A stretch of DNA of 64,000 nt from Rhodobacteraceae bacterium Alg231-04 (GTDB lineage: Bacteria; Pseudomonadota; Alphaproteobacteria; Rhodobacterales; Rhodobacteraceae): the NCBI GenBank assembly GCA_900143635.1, contig FREY01000001.1, positions 589,324 to 653,323 of the forward strand, given 5' to 3'. Both the position numbers and the translations under genes were made by a program. Below are positions 55,309 to 63,711 of this stretch, one piece after another (position 1 is the first letter of the stretch; every line of letters begins with the position of its first letter). The notes beneath the pieces were generated by a model. It was not told the origin of the DNA. It searched no databases and was given only the letters and a program-made list of their open reading frames with translations.

Positions 55309-55877
55309 CGGGACTGTGCGTGGTATTCGGGGTTAGGCTGCATCGCCGTCGCCGAGGCGACCCGGTTCGACATGTTATAAAACCCCGCCACATTGGCGAT
55401 GTCCCAGATGTCGCGATCACTGAAGCCATGGTCGCGCAGGACCTGCCGGTCGGCCTCTTCTATGGCGGCGCTTTGGGTGGTCATATTGGCTGCAAAATCC
55501 AGCATGGCGCGCTGTTTCTCCGTCACCGGGGCCACCCGGTAGTTCATCACCAGCATCTCGCCCAGCGCCGGGTCGCCCGACAGCTGACGAACGGCCGCGC
55601 CATGGGCCACAAGGCAATAAAAGCATTTATTGATAGCAGAGACGACCACCGCGATCATCTCGCGTTCCAGCTTGGACAGCCCGCTGTCGCCCAGCATCAG
55701 GTCATTATAAAGCGCGGTAAAGGCGTTCAGCTTGACCACATCAAAGGCGTAGGCTTTCAACACATTGGGCACAAAGCCCAGCTTCTCCACGCAGATGTCG
55801 AAATAGCGCTGAGTTTCTGCCGGCAAGGGGTCAGCCATTGGCAGGTTCAAAGCAGTAGGCAACGCGGCATCACTCAT
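55305..55877 (-). CDS. AhpD-like (carboxymuconolactone decarboxylase fold) peroxidase-related protein
   Basis: This 190-residue all-helical protein has the redox motif Cys85-Phe-Tyr-Cys88-x3-His92 in NKCFYCLVAHG, as in alkylhydroperoxidase AhpD. EREMIAVVVSA before it is typical of uncharacterised peroxidase-related proteins. It probably reduces peroxides. GGAG lies before ATG 55877; the much longer frame to 56270 overlaps the upstream gene in another frame and is rejected. It overlaps the OmpA gene by 4 bases and lies 4 bases after the GNAT gene. Confidence 0.88.
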   Translation of the reverse strand: MSDAALPTALNLPMADPLPAETQRYFDICVEKLGFVPNVLKAYAFDVVKLNAFTALYNDLMLGDSGLSKLEREMIAVVVSAINKCFYCLVAHGAAVRQLSGDPALGEMLVMNYRVAPVTEKQRAMLDFAANMTTQSAAIEEADRQVLRDHGFSDRDIWDIANVAGFYNMSNRVASATAMQPNPEYHAQSR

Positions 55878-55881
55878 AAAA

Positions 55882-56607
55882 TCACTCTCCTTCGGGCAGA
55901 ACGCGGTAGTGATACCCTCCCGCAAGTTCCATCCCGAGGGAAGCATAAAGCCCATTGGCGCCAGCATTTTCTTTGGTGCAGAGCGCGGCCAGCCGATCGG
56001 CGCCGTTCTGCGCGCCCCAGACCGCCGCCTGCCGCATGATCCAGGCGCCCATGCCTTTGCGGCGCTGGAACGGCAGGATCTCCACCGCATGGACCATGGC
56101 CACACTTGCGTGAATGCCAACAAAAGCCGCACCGGCAGGTTTGTCATCGTTACGGGCAAGAATGGCCGTCTTGGGTACCTCGGCGCGGGCCATAATGGCC
56201 TGACGTTCGGCGCCAATGCCGCCTGCCTCCCAGATCTCGCGACAGATCGCCAATGGTTCCCACATGGCAAAGGTGGTGACGCGGGGGATTTTCACATCCG
56301 TCAGCTTGGCCACCGGACAGGTCCAAAGGTTCACCGGATCCTTCACGCAGTATCCGCGCGCGTCCAGTTGCGCATCCAGCACATCCTGACCGTCGCGCAC
56401 CATGAACAGTGGCTGCTGGCCAAGGCGGCGCATTGCTGCCTCGGCTGCCGCCAGATCATCGTCGGACAAGGGGCCCTCTGCCGTGGCCGCAGACACGCGC
56501 GATCCACCGCCCTGCCCTTCACGCAGCGTGACCGCGCCCTGCGCGATCACGGCAGCGGCGGGCCATGTGGCTTCGACCACGTCATAAAACAGGGGATCGG
56601 TGCTCAC
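55882..56607 (-). CDS. GNAT-family N-acetyltransferase
   Basis: This 241-residue protein has a C-terminal GNAT domain with the acetyl-CoA loop LPFQRRKGMGAWIMRQA and ALCTKENAGANGLYASLGM. The N-terminal half resembles a degenerate second GNAT fold. The start is a GTG at 56607, preceded by AAGGAG and overlapping the upstream stop as GTGA; the ATG-based frame to 56718 has no ribosome site. The substrate is unknown. Confidence 0.83.
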   Translation of the reverse strand: MSTDPLFYDVVEATWPAAAVIAQGAVTLREGQGGGSRVSAATAEGPLSDDDLAAAEAAMRRLGQQPLFMVRDGQDVLDAQLDARGYCVKDPVNLWTCPVAKLTDVKIPRVTTFAMWEPLAICREIWEAGGIGAERQAIMARAEVPKTAILARNDDKPAGAAFVGIHASVAMVHAVEILPFQRRKGMGAWIMRQAAVWGAQNGADRLAALCTKENAGANGLYASLGMELAGGYHYRVLPEGE

Positions 56608-57326
56608 GTTTGCAGCTCCTTTGCCAGCCGCACCATGGCGGCATCCACCCGCGCGCCCTCGGTGCCACGCACCACGATATTGGCGCCATATGCACCGTCT
56701 TTTTGAAACGGGTAACACCCTACCGACAGGTCCGTGAAATCATCGGCCACAGCCGACAGTGTGGGTGCAATGTCGCCCTCACCGCGCATCACCCGCAGGC
56801 TTTGCGACAACAGCGGCGTACCACCGGTGATACCGGGCAGGACGCTGGCCACCATGCCTTGAAATACCGAAGGCACCCCGGCCATCACATGCACGTTTTT
56901 CAGCGTAAAACCGGGGGCCGAGGACACCGGATTATCGATCAGATCCGCCCCGTCCGGGATTCGCGCCATGCGCAGGCGGGTCTCATTCAATTCAAGGCCC
57001 GTCTTGTCGTAATGGGCCTGCAGGATCGCACGGGCATCATCGCGCACGCCCAGATGCACGCCAAAGGCAGCGGCGATGCAATCGGCGGTAATATCATCAT
57101 GGGTGGGGCCAATGCCACCAGAGGTGAAGACATGGTCATAGCCTGCAGACAGCGCCTTCACGGCGGCCTCAATCGCGGCGGCGTCATCGCTGACAATGCG
57201 CACTTCGTTCATGTCGATGCCGTGTTTGGTCAGCTCTCCGGCCAGGTAATGCATATTGGCATCGCGGGTCCGGCCTGACAGGATCTCATCTCCGATCACC
57301 AGCATCGCTGCGGTTGGATTGGCCAT
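56604..57326 (-). CDS. MoaB/CinA-like molybdopterin-binding-fold protein
   Basis: This 240-residue protein corresponds to the N-terminal domain of CinA (COG1058). AMLVIGDEILSGRTRDAN, then FTSGGIGPTHDDIT, and AGVPSVFQGM mark the MPT-binding fold. CinA's C-terminal nicotinamide-nucleotide amidase domain is absent. In other bacteria the N-terminal domain acts as ADP-ribose or FAD pyrophosphatase, but this is not certain here. It leads the four-gene overlapping unit (this gene, GNAT, AhpD-like, OmpA) and is divergent from sfsA across 48 bases. Confidence 0.85.
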   Translation of the reverse strand: MANPTAAMLVIGDEILSGRTRDANMHYLAGELTKHGIDMNEVRIVSDDAAAIEAAVKALSAGYDHVFTSGGIGPTHDDITADCIAAAFGVHLGVRDDARAILQAHYDKTGLELNETRLRMARIPDGADLIDNPVSSAPGFTLKNVHVMAGVPSVFQGMVASVLPGITGGTPLLSQSLRVMRGEGDIAPTLSAVADDFTDLSVGCYPFQKDGAYGANIVVRGTEGARVDAAMVRLAKELQT

Positions 57327-57374
57327 TGTCTTGCTCCCTTGATCCCGTGTTACCGCAGGTATAGGCCCGTTCCT

Positions 57375-58106
57375 ATGCGCTTTGAAACCCCTCTCGTCCC
57401 CGCCCGCCTGATCCGCCGCTACAAGCGTTTCCTTGCAGATTGCCGCCTTGAGGACGGTCGCGAGGTCACCGCCCATTGCGCAAATCCCGGATCAATGATG
57501 GGGCTGAAGGATGAGGGGCTGAAGATCTGGCTGGAGCCAAACGACGATCCGAAGAAAAAGTTGAAGTTCGGCTGGCGGCTGGTCGATCACGAGAACGGCC
57601 ATTTCACCGGTGTCGACACTTCGGTTCCCAATCGCGCGCTAAAGGCAGCACTCATTGCGGGTGAGATCGCAGAACTGGCGGTCTATGAAACCGTGAAACC
57701 GGAAGTGAAATACGGTGAGAAAAGCCGGATTGATTTCCTGCTCACCCAAGATGGGCTGCCGGATTGCTATGTCGAGGTCAAAAGCGTCACCCTGTCACGC
57801 GCGCCCGGTGTGGCCGAATTTCCCGACAGCGTCACCGCGCGGGGCACCAAACATCTAGGCGAGCTGTCCAACATGGTGGCACAAGGCCACCGCGCCGTGA
57901 TGCTCTATCTGGTGCAGCGCACCGATTGCAGCAGCTTCACCTTGGCGGCAGATATCGACCCGACCTATGCGGCCGCTTTCAAAGCGGCACAGGCGCAGGG
58001 AGTTGAGCGGCTGATCTATGGCACGCAGATCACGCCCGAAGGGGTGACGATCGGCCAGTCCTTTGGTGCAGAGGGCGGCGGCCGGTCCGACGGGGTGGAA
58101 GCGTAG
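57375..58106 (+). CDS. sfsA: Sugar fermentation stimulation protein homologue
   Basis: This 243-residue protein has the SfsA layout: an N-terminal OB-like domain (MRFETPLVPARLIRRYKRFL, HCANPGSMMGL) and a C-terminal nuclease-like domain with KSRIDFLL, CYVEVKSVTL and FPDSVTARGTKHLGEL. E. coli SfsA binds DNA and was linked to maltose use; a nuclease role is suspected from the fold. ATG 57375 starts exactly at the conserved region. Confidence 0.92.
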   Translation: MRFETPLVPARLIRRYKRFLADCRLEDGREVTAHCANPGSMMGLKDEGLKIWLEPNDDPKKKLKFGWRLVDHENGHFTGVDTSVPNRALKAALIAGEIAELAVYETVKPEVKYGEKSRIDFLLTQDGLPDCYVEVKSVTLSRAPGVAEFPDSVTARGTKHLGELSNMVAQGHRAVMLYLVQRTDCSSFTLAADIDPTYAAAFKAAQAQGVERLIYGTQITPEGVTIGQSFGAEGGGRSDGVEA

Positions 58107-58175
58107 CGCCCGCCCCGTGGCGGCGGACCGGGCGCTGCCCGGCGTGCCGCCGGGTGTGACATTGTTTCACCCTCT

Positions 58176-58196
58176 GGCCCTTTTCGCAGAAGGGCC
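58176..58196 (+). terminator. Hairpin after sfsA
   Basis: GGCCCTT and AAGGGCC enclose TTCGCAG, followed by TTAAATA. Between sfsA and this hairpin lie palindromes such as GGGCGCTGCCC that look like part of the dispersed repeat family without its A+T core. Confidence 0.55.
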
Positions 58197-58218
58197 TTAA
58201 ATACATCCCTGCAGCTTA

Positions 58219-59046
58219 TTGATGGAGCCCGGTTTGAAAAAGCAGAACAAAGGCCGCACCACCCGCGACGGCATTCGTATCCACGATCAGGCAGAGTTTG
58301 CCGGCATGCATGCCGCAGGCCGTCTGGCCGCACAGATTCTGGACGAGATTGCCCCTCATGTTGTGCCCGGCCAGACCACTGGCGCGCTCGACAAGATGAT
58401 CGAGGACAAGGTGAACGCGGCCGGCGCGAAATCCGCGACCATCGGCTACAAGGGCTACCAGCACGCCAGCTGCATCTCGGTCAATCACGTGGTCTGCCAC
58501 GGCATTCCCGGTGACAAGAAGATCAAGGATGGCGACATCCTCAACATCGACGTCACGGTGATCGTTGACGGCTGGTTCGGCGACACCTCGCGCATGTATG
58601 TGGCTGGCAAGCTGTCCCGCAAAGCCGAGCGCCTGCTGCAGGTCACCCATGACAGCCTGATGCTGGGCATCGAAGCCGCCCGCCCCGGCAATACCTTTGG
58701 TGACATCGGTCACGCCATCCAGTCCTACGTCGAAAGCCAGAAGATGAGCGTTGTGCGTGACTTCTGCGGCCACGGGTTGGGCGAGGTGTTTCACGCGCCG
58801 CCCAATGTGCTGCATTATGGCCGCCCCGGCACCGGCCCCAAACTGGAGGAGGGCATGTTCTTCACCATCGAGCCGATGGTGAACCTTGGCCGCCCCGAAA
58901 CCAAAGTGCTGGCCGACGAATGGACTGCTGTGACCCGCGACAAATCACTGTCTGCACAGTTCGAACACTCCATCGGGGTAACGGCTGGCGCACCCGAGAT
59001 CTTCACCCTGTCGCCTTCGGGTAAATTCCACCCGACCTACGGCTGA
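58219..59046 (+). CDS. map: Methionine aminopeptidase, type I
   Basis: Map removes the initiator methionine from new proteins. The 275-residue protein has the metal ligands in DVTVIVDGWFGDTSR (two Asp), GHGLGEVFH (His), FTIEPMV (Glu) and QFEHSIGVT (Glu), all present. The start is open: ATG 58219 gives an N-terminus MEPGLKKQNKG, while a TTG at 58231 would have GGAG (inside the first codons) as its ribosome site. Confidence 0.94.
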   Translation: MMEPGLKKQNKGRTTRDGIRIHDQAEFAGMHAAGRLAAQILDEIAPHVVPGQTTGALDKMIEDKVNAAGAKSATIGYKGYQHASCISVNHVVCHGIPGDKKIKDGDILNIDVTVIVDGWFGDTSRMYVAGKLSRKAERLLQVTHDSLMLGIEAARPGNTFGDIGHAIQSYVESQKMSVVRDFCGHGLGEVFHAPPNVLHYGRPGTGPKLEEGMFFTIEPMVNLGRPETKVLADEWTAVTRDKSLSAQFEHSIGVTAGAPEIFTLSPSGKFHPTYG

Positions 59047-59118
59047 TCAGCGACAATTACGGCAACGCCGTCCCACGGGATGGCGCTGCCCGGCCTATCG
59101 GCCGGACGAAACACTGTC

Positions 59119-59784
59119 TCAACCCTCGAGCCCGATCAGACGCGTAACATCTGCCATATCGGTAAAGACTTCCGCGCCCTGCTCTGCCAGTGCGGCCCCG
59201 TCATCATGGGCGGCATAGCCCAGACAGCGCATGCCGGCGCGTGCCGCTGCTGTGGTGCCCGAGATACTGTCCTCCACCACCAGACAATCGCGGGCCTGCA
59301 CATCGAAATGGCTGGCCGCCGCCAGAAACAGACCCGGATCAGGCTTGGCCACGCCCAGATCATGGGCCGAGAATGTCACCCCGCGCAGCCGCTCCCACAG
59401 GCCGTTCTGGCCAAGGGTGATCTCCATCTTGGCCACCCGCCCGTTGGAGGCCACGCAGTAGGGGATGCCTTCGGCGTCTAGCCGATCCAGCAGGGCAGGG
59501 ATGCCCTTGATCACCGGCGTGCCTGCTTCCAGCGCAGTGTAAATGTCGACGTAGGCGTCTTCGATCCAGCTGTCGGGCAGATCCGGCAGCACCTCGCGCG
59601 CAGAAGCCAGAACGCCCTTCATGGTGCCGCCCGCAAACCGGGCAAGGCTCTCTTCAGCGGTAATCGCAAACCCATGACGTGTCAGATTGGCGGCCATGGC
59701 CCGGTTCGAGATGACTTCGCTGTCGACCAGCACGCCATCGCAGTCAAAGATGACCAGTTTCGGCGTCGGGAAGGTTTTCGGCAT
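59119..59784 (-). CDS. HAD-superfamily phosphatase (beta-phosphoglucomutase/phosphoglycolate type)
   Basis: This 221-residue hydrolase has motif I FDCDGVLVDSE, motif II in CVASNG, the KPDPGLFLAAA lysine and motif IV VVEDSISG. A helical cap between motifs I and II marks subfamily IA. Substrate could be a sugar phosphate or phosphoglycolate. ATG 59784 is preferred because GGAGAG lies five bases upstream; that site sits within the codons after an alternative ATG at 59796. Confidence 0.85.
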   Translation of the reverse strand: MPKTFPTPKLVIFDCDGVLVDSEVISNRAMAANLTRHGFAITAEESLARFAGGTMKGVLASAREVLPDLPDSWIEDAYVDIYTALEAGTPVIKGIPALLDRLDAEGIPYCVASNGRVAKMEITLGQNGLWERLRGVTFSAHDLGVAKPDPGLFLAAASHFDVQARDCLVVEDSISGTTAAARAGMRCLGYAAHDDGAALAEQGAEVFTDMADVTRLIGLEG

Positions 59785-59819
59785 CTCACTCTCCATCGCC
59801 CCAAGGGCAAGCAGGCTTT

Positions 59820-60377
59820 TTATTCCGGCGTCTCGCGCCACATCAGCGTGATATGTGTATCGCCGTATTTGCGGCTGCTTTCCAGCTCGTATCCTGTGGG
59901 GGCAGCCTGCGGCGCATTCTCCTCCCAGACGATCAACGCATCATCGGCAATCCATCCGCCTGCCTCGGCTACCGCCAGCGCCTTTTCTCCCAACCCCTTA
60001 CCATAGGGCGGGTCGAGAAAGATCAGATCGTAGGGCGCATCGGGGTTTGGCCCCAGTTTCAGCGCATCGCGGCGGATCAGAGTGGCGTCTTCGGTCTTGC
60101 AGATGGTGATATTCTTGCGGATCAGCCCCTGCGATACCCGCCCGTCATCGACAAACACCGCCATGTCCGCGCCGCGCGACAGGGCCTCGAGCCCCAAGGC
60201 ACCAGTGCCCGCAAAAAGATCCAGCACCCGCGCGCCGGGAATGGCGCCGGTGTGGGTCAAAACACTGAACAGGCTTTCGCGCACCCGGTCGGTGGTGGGG
60301 CGCAGATGCGCCCCGGCATCGCCCTTGCCCACTGCGGCCAAGGCCCGGCCACGGAAATCTCCGGCAATGATCCTCAC
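59820..60377 (-). CDS. rsmD: 16S rRNA (guanine966-N2)-methyltransferase
   Basis: This 185-residue SAM enzyme modifies G966 in the small subunit. It begins MRIIAGDFRGR and has RPTTDRVRESLFSVL, the SAM site LDLFAGTGALGLEAL and the catalytic motif DPPY at 122-125. All are diagnostic of RsmD. Its ATG overlaps the stop of the flavoprotein gene by 4 bases. Confidence 0.94.
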   Translation of the reverse strand: MRIIAGDFRGRALAAVGKGDAGAHLRPTTDRVRESLFSVLTHTGAIPGARVLDLFAGTGALGLEALSRGADMAVFVDDGRVSQGLIRKNITICKTEDATLIRRDALKLGPNPDAPYDLIFLDPPYGKGLGEKALAVAEAGGWIADDALIVWEENAPQAAPTGYELESSRKYGDTHITLMWRETPE

Positions 60378-61585
60378 GCTTTCAACAGCGGTTTCAGATC
60401 AGCGGCGGGATCAGCCACCAATGCGGGATCCGCCGTTTTGCCTGCCTCGATCAGACGCTTGGCAATCATATAGGCGCGCGGATCGTTCATCGCATCGACC
60501 GCCGCCAGCTGGCCGGCATTGTAATACCAGAACGACACCTGCTGCCCTTCGCCTTGACGGGTCACAACCTGATCATAGCCGCTGTTGAGGCCCGCAATCT
60601 GCAGTTTCACATCATACTGATCCGACCAGAACCAGGGCGTCGCCACATAGTCCTTTTCGGCGCCCACCATGTTCTGCGCCACCACTTCGGCCTGATCGAT
60701 GGCGTTGGGCACGCTTTCCAGACGGATGCGACCACCCCGGTAAGGGAAAGAGGCGCAGTCACCCGCCGCCCAGACACCCTCAGCCGAGGTCTGCCCGCGT
60801 GCGTCCGTCTTGATACCGTTTTCCAGCTCGATCCCGGCAGCCTCGGCCAGCGCTGTTGCGGGCGCAATGCCAACGCCGGCGATCACGAAATCGACCTCCA
60901 ACTCAGAGCCATCGCTCAAAACCGCGCCGGTCACCTTGCCGTCCGTACCAACCAATTCCTTCAGGCCAACGCCTTCGCGGATTTCCGCGCCGTGGCCGGT
61001 GTGCAAGGCGCGGAAGTAGTCCGAGGTTTCCGGGGCCGCGACACGCTGCAGAATGCGGTCGGCCATCTCGACCAGCGTGACTTTCACACCGCGTTTGGCG
61101 CAGACCGCTGCGGCCTCCAGACCGATGTAGCCGCCGCCGACGATCAGCACGCGTTTGCCCTCGGTCACGGATGGAGCCATGGCGTCCACATCACCCAGCC
61201 CGCGCACCACATAGACACCGTCCAGATCGCCGCCGATGGAAGCAGGTAGGCGGCGCGGGTCGGAGCCGGTGGTCAATGCCAGATGATCGTAAGCAATCAC
61301 CTCATCCCCGGCCGTCACGGTCTTGGCGCCTGTATCTATGGCTGACACGTAAGTGCCCAGTTTCAGGGTGATATTGTTATCCACGTAATAGCTTTCAGGG
61401 CGCAGGAACAGGCGCTGCTTGTCCATCTCACCCAAGAGATAGGCCTTGCTCAGCGGCGGGCGCTGGTAGGGCGGCGCTGTTTCGGCACCAATCAGGGTGA
61501 TGTCACCCCCGAACCCCTGCTGTCGCAGTTTTGCCACCAGCGAGCATCCCGCCTGCCCGGCTCCGATCACGACGATGTGGCTCAT
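60374..61585 (-). CDS. Ferredoxin reductase-like FAD/NAD(P) oxidoreductase
   Basis: This 403-residue flavoprotein has FAD motif VVIGAGQAGCSLVAKLRQ, NAD motif VLIVGGGYIGLEAAAV and the second FAD motif GVWAAGDCASF. It aligns with rhodocoxin, putidaredoxin and terpredoxin reductases, which pass electrons from NADH to a [2Fe-2S] ferredoxin for a P450. No ferredoxin or P450 lies in the window. It is coupled to rsmD and divergent from a peroxiredoxin gene. Confidence 0.88.
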   Translation of the reverse strand: MSHIVVIGAGQAGCSLVAKLRQQGFGGDITLIGAETAPPYQRPPLSKAYLLGEMDKQRLFLRPESYYVDNNITLKLGTYVSAIDTGAKTVTAGDEVIAYDHLALTTGSDPRRLPASIGGDLDGVYVVRGLGDVDAMAPSVTEGKRVLIVGGGYIGLEAAAVCAKRGVKVTLVEMADRILQRVAAPETSDYFRALHTGHGAEIREGVGLKELVGTDGKVTGAVLSDGSELEVDFVIAGVGIAPATALAEAAGIELENGIKTDARGQTSAEGVWAAGDCASFPYRGGRIRLESVPNAIDQAEVVAQNMVGAEKDYVATPWFWSDQYDVKLQIAGLNSGYDQVVTRQGEGQQVSFWYYNAGQLAAVDAMNDPRAYMIAKRLIEAGKTADPALVADPAADLKPLLKA

Positions 61586-61678
61586 AGTTGCTTGCCTCCC
61601 AGCTAAACTGCCTTCACCTTTTGCGCGACCCTATATGGGCCGCGAACAGATTTGCAAAACAGAAATGAGGGAAGCGCG

Positions 61679-62164
61679 ATGATTTCTATCGGTGATAGGC
61701 TGCCGGAGTCCACTTTGGTTCAACTGACGGCCAACGAGCCCGAGGCCGTTGAGCTGGGACCAAAGCTAAAGGGGCGCAAAGTGGTGATCTTTGGACTGCC
61801 AGCGCCGTTTTCCGGCACCTGTTCCGAAGCCCAGATGCCCAGTTTCATCCGCACCAAAGATCAGTTTGCCGCCAAAGGCGTGGACGAGATCATCTGCATC
61901 ACCGGAAACGACCCCTTTGTGCTGAAGGCCTGGGGCGAAGCAACCGGCGCCGATAAAGCAGGGATCACCCTGCTGGGCGATGCCGAATGCAAATACATCG
62001 AGGCAATCGGCATGCGGCTCGACTTCCCGCCGGCAGGGTTGATTGGCCGCTCGCAACGATACGCCATGCTGGTGGAAGACGGCGAAGTGAAGCTGCTTCA
62101 ATGCGAGGAAAACCCGGCCGTCTGCGACATCTCAGGTGGGGAGAGCCTGCTTGCCGCCATGTGA
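61679..62164 (+). CDS. Peroxiredoxin, Prx5-like
   Basis: This 161-residue thiol peroxidase has the peroxidatic Cys48 in PAPFSGTCSEAQMPSF, the Prx5 version of the PxxxT/SxxC motif. Possible resolving cysteines are at 73, 104, 142 and 149. The ATG at 61679 starts the conserved ISIGDRLPESTL. It is divergent from the flavoprotein gene across 93 bases. The electron donor is probably glutathione/glutaredoxin, as in other Prx5 proteins, but this is not visible. Confidence 0.9.
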   Translation: MISIGDRLPESTLVQLTANEPEAVELGPKLKGRKVVIFGLPAPFSGTCSEAQMPSFIRTKDQFAAKGVDEIICITGNDPFVLKAWGEATGADKAGITLLGDAECKYIEAIGMRLDFPPAGLIGRSQRYAMLVEDGEVKLLQCEENPAVCDISGGESLLAAM

Positions 62165-62187
62165 AAGGCGCTGACGCCATCAGGCCT

Positions 62188-62481
62188 TTAGATCAGGCTG
62201 TCCATTTTGCGGGCCAGTTTGGCGTCCAACGTGCTGACGCCCTCCACATCATGGGTCGTCAGCACCACGGTCACCCGGTTGTAGACATTGCTCCACTCCG
62301 GGTGATGGTTCCACTTTTCAGCCCAGATCGCCGCTTGGGTCATCCAACCAAAAGCGGCGACGAAATTCCCGAACTCATAGGTCTTGGTGATAGCGTCGCG
62401 CCCCTCCACCATGGCCCAGCCATTCTCAAACAGCGGATCCAGCAGCGGCCCGCGGGTGGCATCTGACAGCTTCTCGGTCAT
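62188..62481 (-). CDS. phhB: 4a-hydroxytetrahydrobiopterin dehydratase (pterin carbinolamine dehydratase)
   Basis: This 97-residue protein has the PCD signature [23 protein letters not shown] (given by KWNHHPEW and VTVVLTTHD), with the active-site histidine pair. It regenerates the pterin cofactor after phenylalanine hydroxylase. No hydroxylase gene is in the window. Its ATG overlaps the upstream acyltransferase stop by 4 bases. Confidence 0.93.
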   Translation of the reverse strand: MTEKLSDATRGPLLDPLFENGWAMVEGRDAITKTYEFGNFVAAFGWMTQAAIWAEKWNHHPEWSNVYNRVTVVLTTHDVEGVSTLDAKLARKMDSLI

Positions 62482-63665
62482 TCCTGTTCCTCCACTTGCG
62501 CTTTGCGGAAAGGTCCGTAATCGGTGAGGATCTCGATCTCCTCCTCCACGGCAGCGCGTTCAGCCTCCAGAAAGCGGCCCACGGCCTCGGCAAAGCCGGG
62601 GTCTGCAATCCAATGCAGCGAATGCGTCTGGGTCGGCAGGTAGCCGCGCGCCAGCTTGTGTTCGCCCTGCGCGCCTGCCTCGACACGGGACAGACCCAGC
62701 GCAATAGCCAGTTCAATGGCCCGATAGTAGCACAGTTCGAAGTGCAGACAGGGGTGATGTTCAACGCAGCCCCAGTAACGCCCGTAAAGCGCCTGACGGC
62801 CAATGAAATTCAGCGCGCCCGCCACCGGCACCCCGTCCCGTTCGGCCAGAACCAGCGCGATATCATCCGCCAAAACCTCTTGGGCAATGTCAAAGAAGGC
62901 CCGCGTCAGATAGGGCGACCCCCATTTGCGGCTGCCCGTATCCTGATAGAATTGCCAGAAGGCATCCCAGTGTTCCGGGCGCAGATCCGCACCGGTATAC
63001 ATGCGGATCTCACCGCCAAAGCCATTGGCCTGCGCGCGTTCCTTGCGGATGTTCTTGCGTTTGCGGGACGACAGGCTGGCGAGGAAATCCTCAAAACTGC
63101 CATAGCCATCATTCAGCCAGTGGAACTGCTGCGTGGCGCGCGCCATCAGCCCCATCTCAGCGCCTATCTCGGCCTCAACCTCGGTGCAGAAGGTCACATG
63201 CAGCGAGGAGAGTTTGTTGTTCGTGGCCAGCTGCACCGCACCCTGCACCAGTGCCGAATGGCCAATGCCCTCATATCCGGGGCGCACCAGAAACCGACGG
63301 CCCGTAGCAGGGGTAAAGGGGACCGCGATCTGCAATTTGGGATAATAGCGCCCGCCAGCCTGTTCGTAGGCGTGGCCCCAATTGTGATCAAAAATATATT
63401 CACCCTGGCTGTGCCCCTTGGCATAAAGCGGCGCACAGGCGATCAGCATACCGTCCTGAAAGGCGGCCAGATATTGCGGCTGCCAGCCGCTGCCCGGCCC
63501 GGTCGAGCCGCTGTCCTCCAGCGCCTTCAGAAACCTATGTGTGGTGAAAGGATCATTGGGGCGGCCGCCGTCTGCCGCTTCCGGACAGGCGCAGGCGTCC
63601 CAATCGCGCGCCGCAATCTGGCCGAGCGCGCTTAGCACCTGAACTTCGATCTGTGCCGGATCCAT
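62478..63665 (-). CDS. GNAT-fold acyltransferase of the DUF482/peptidogalycan type
   Basis: This 395-residue protein has the family stretch [19 protein letters not shown] in the middle, followed by a C-terminal GNAT/FemAB-like domain ([18 protein letters not shown], then [32 protein letters not shown] given by [11 protein letters not shown]). The DUF482 family is annotated for peptidogalycan biosynthesis by old records; a true reaction is unknown. It is upstream of and overlaps phhB. The ATG at 63665 is the first in frame. Confidence 0.83.
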   Translation of the reverse strand: MDPAQIEVQVLSALGQIAARDWDACACPEAADGGRPNDPFTTHRFLKALEDSGSTGPGSGWQPQYLAAFQDGMLIACAPLYAKGHSQGEYIFDHNWGHAYEQAGGRYYPKLQIAVPFTPATGRRFLVRPGYEGIGHSALVQGAVQLATNNKLSSLHVTFCTEVEAEIGAEMGLMARATQQFHWLNDGYGSFEDFLASLSSRKRKNIRKERAQANGFGGEIRMYTGADLRPEHWDAFWQFYQDTGSRKWGSPYLTRAFFDIAQEVLADDIALVLAERDGVPVAGALNFIGRQALYGRYWGCVEHHPCLHFELCYYRAIELAIALGLSRVEAGAQGEHKLARGYLPTQTHSLHWIADPGFAEAVGRFLEAERAAVEEEIEILTDYGPFRKAQVEEQE

Positions 63666-63711
63666 CCATGCCTCCCCTTGCCCGCCAATATCCGGGGTGC
63701 AAAGCCGGGGA

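Noticed and set aside
55305-56270. Extended N-terminus of the AhpD-like gene
   Set aside because: The extra 131 residues overlap the GNAT gene in another frame and are Arg/Pro/Trp-rich. GGAG and family length favour the ATG at 55877.
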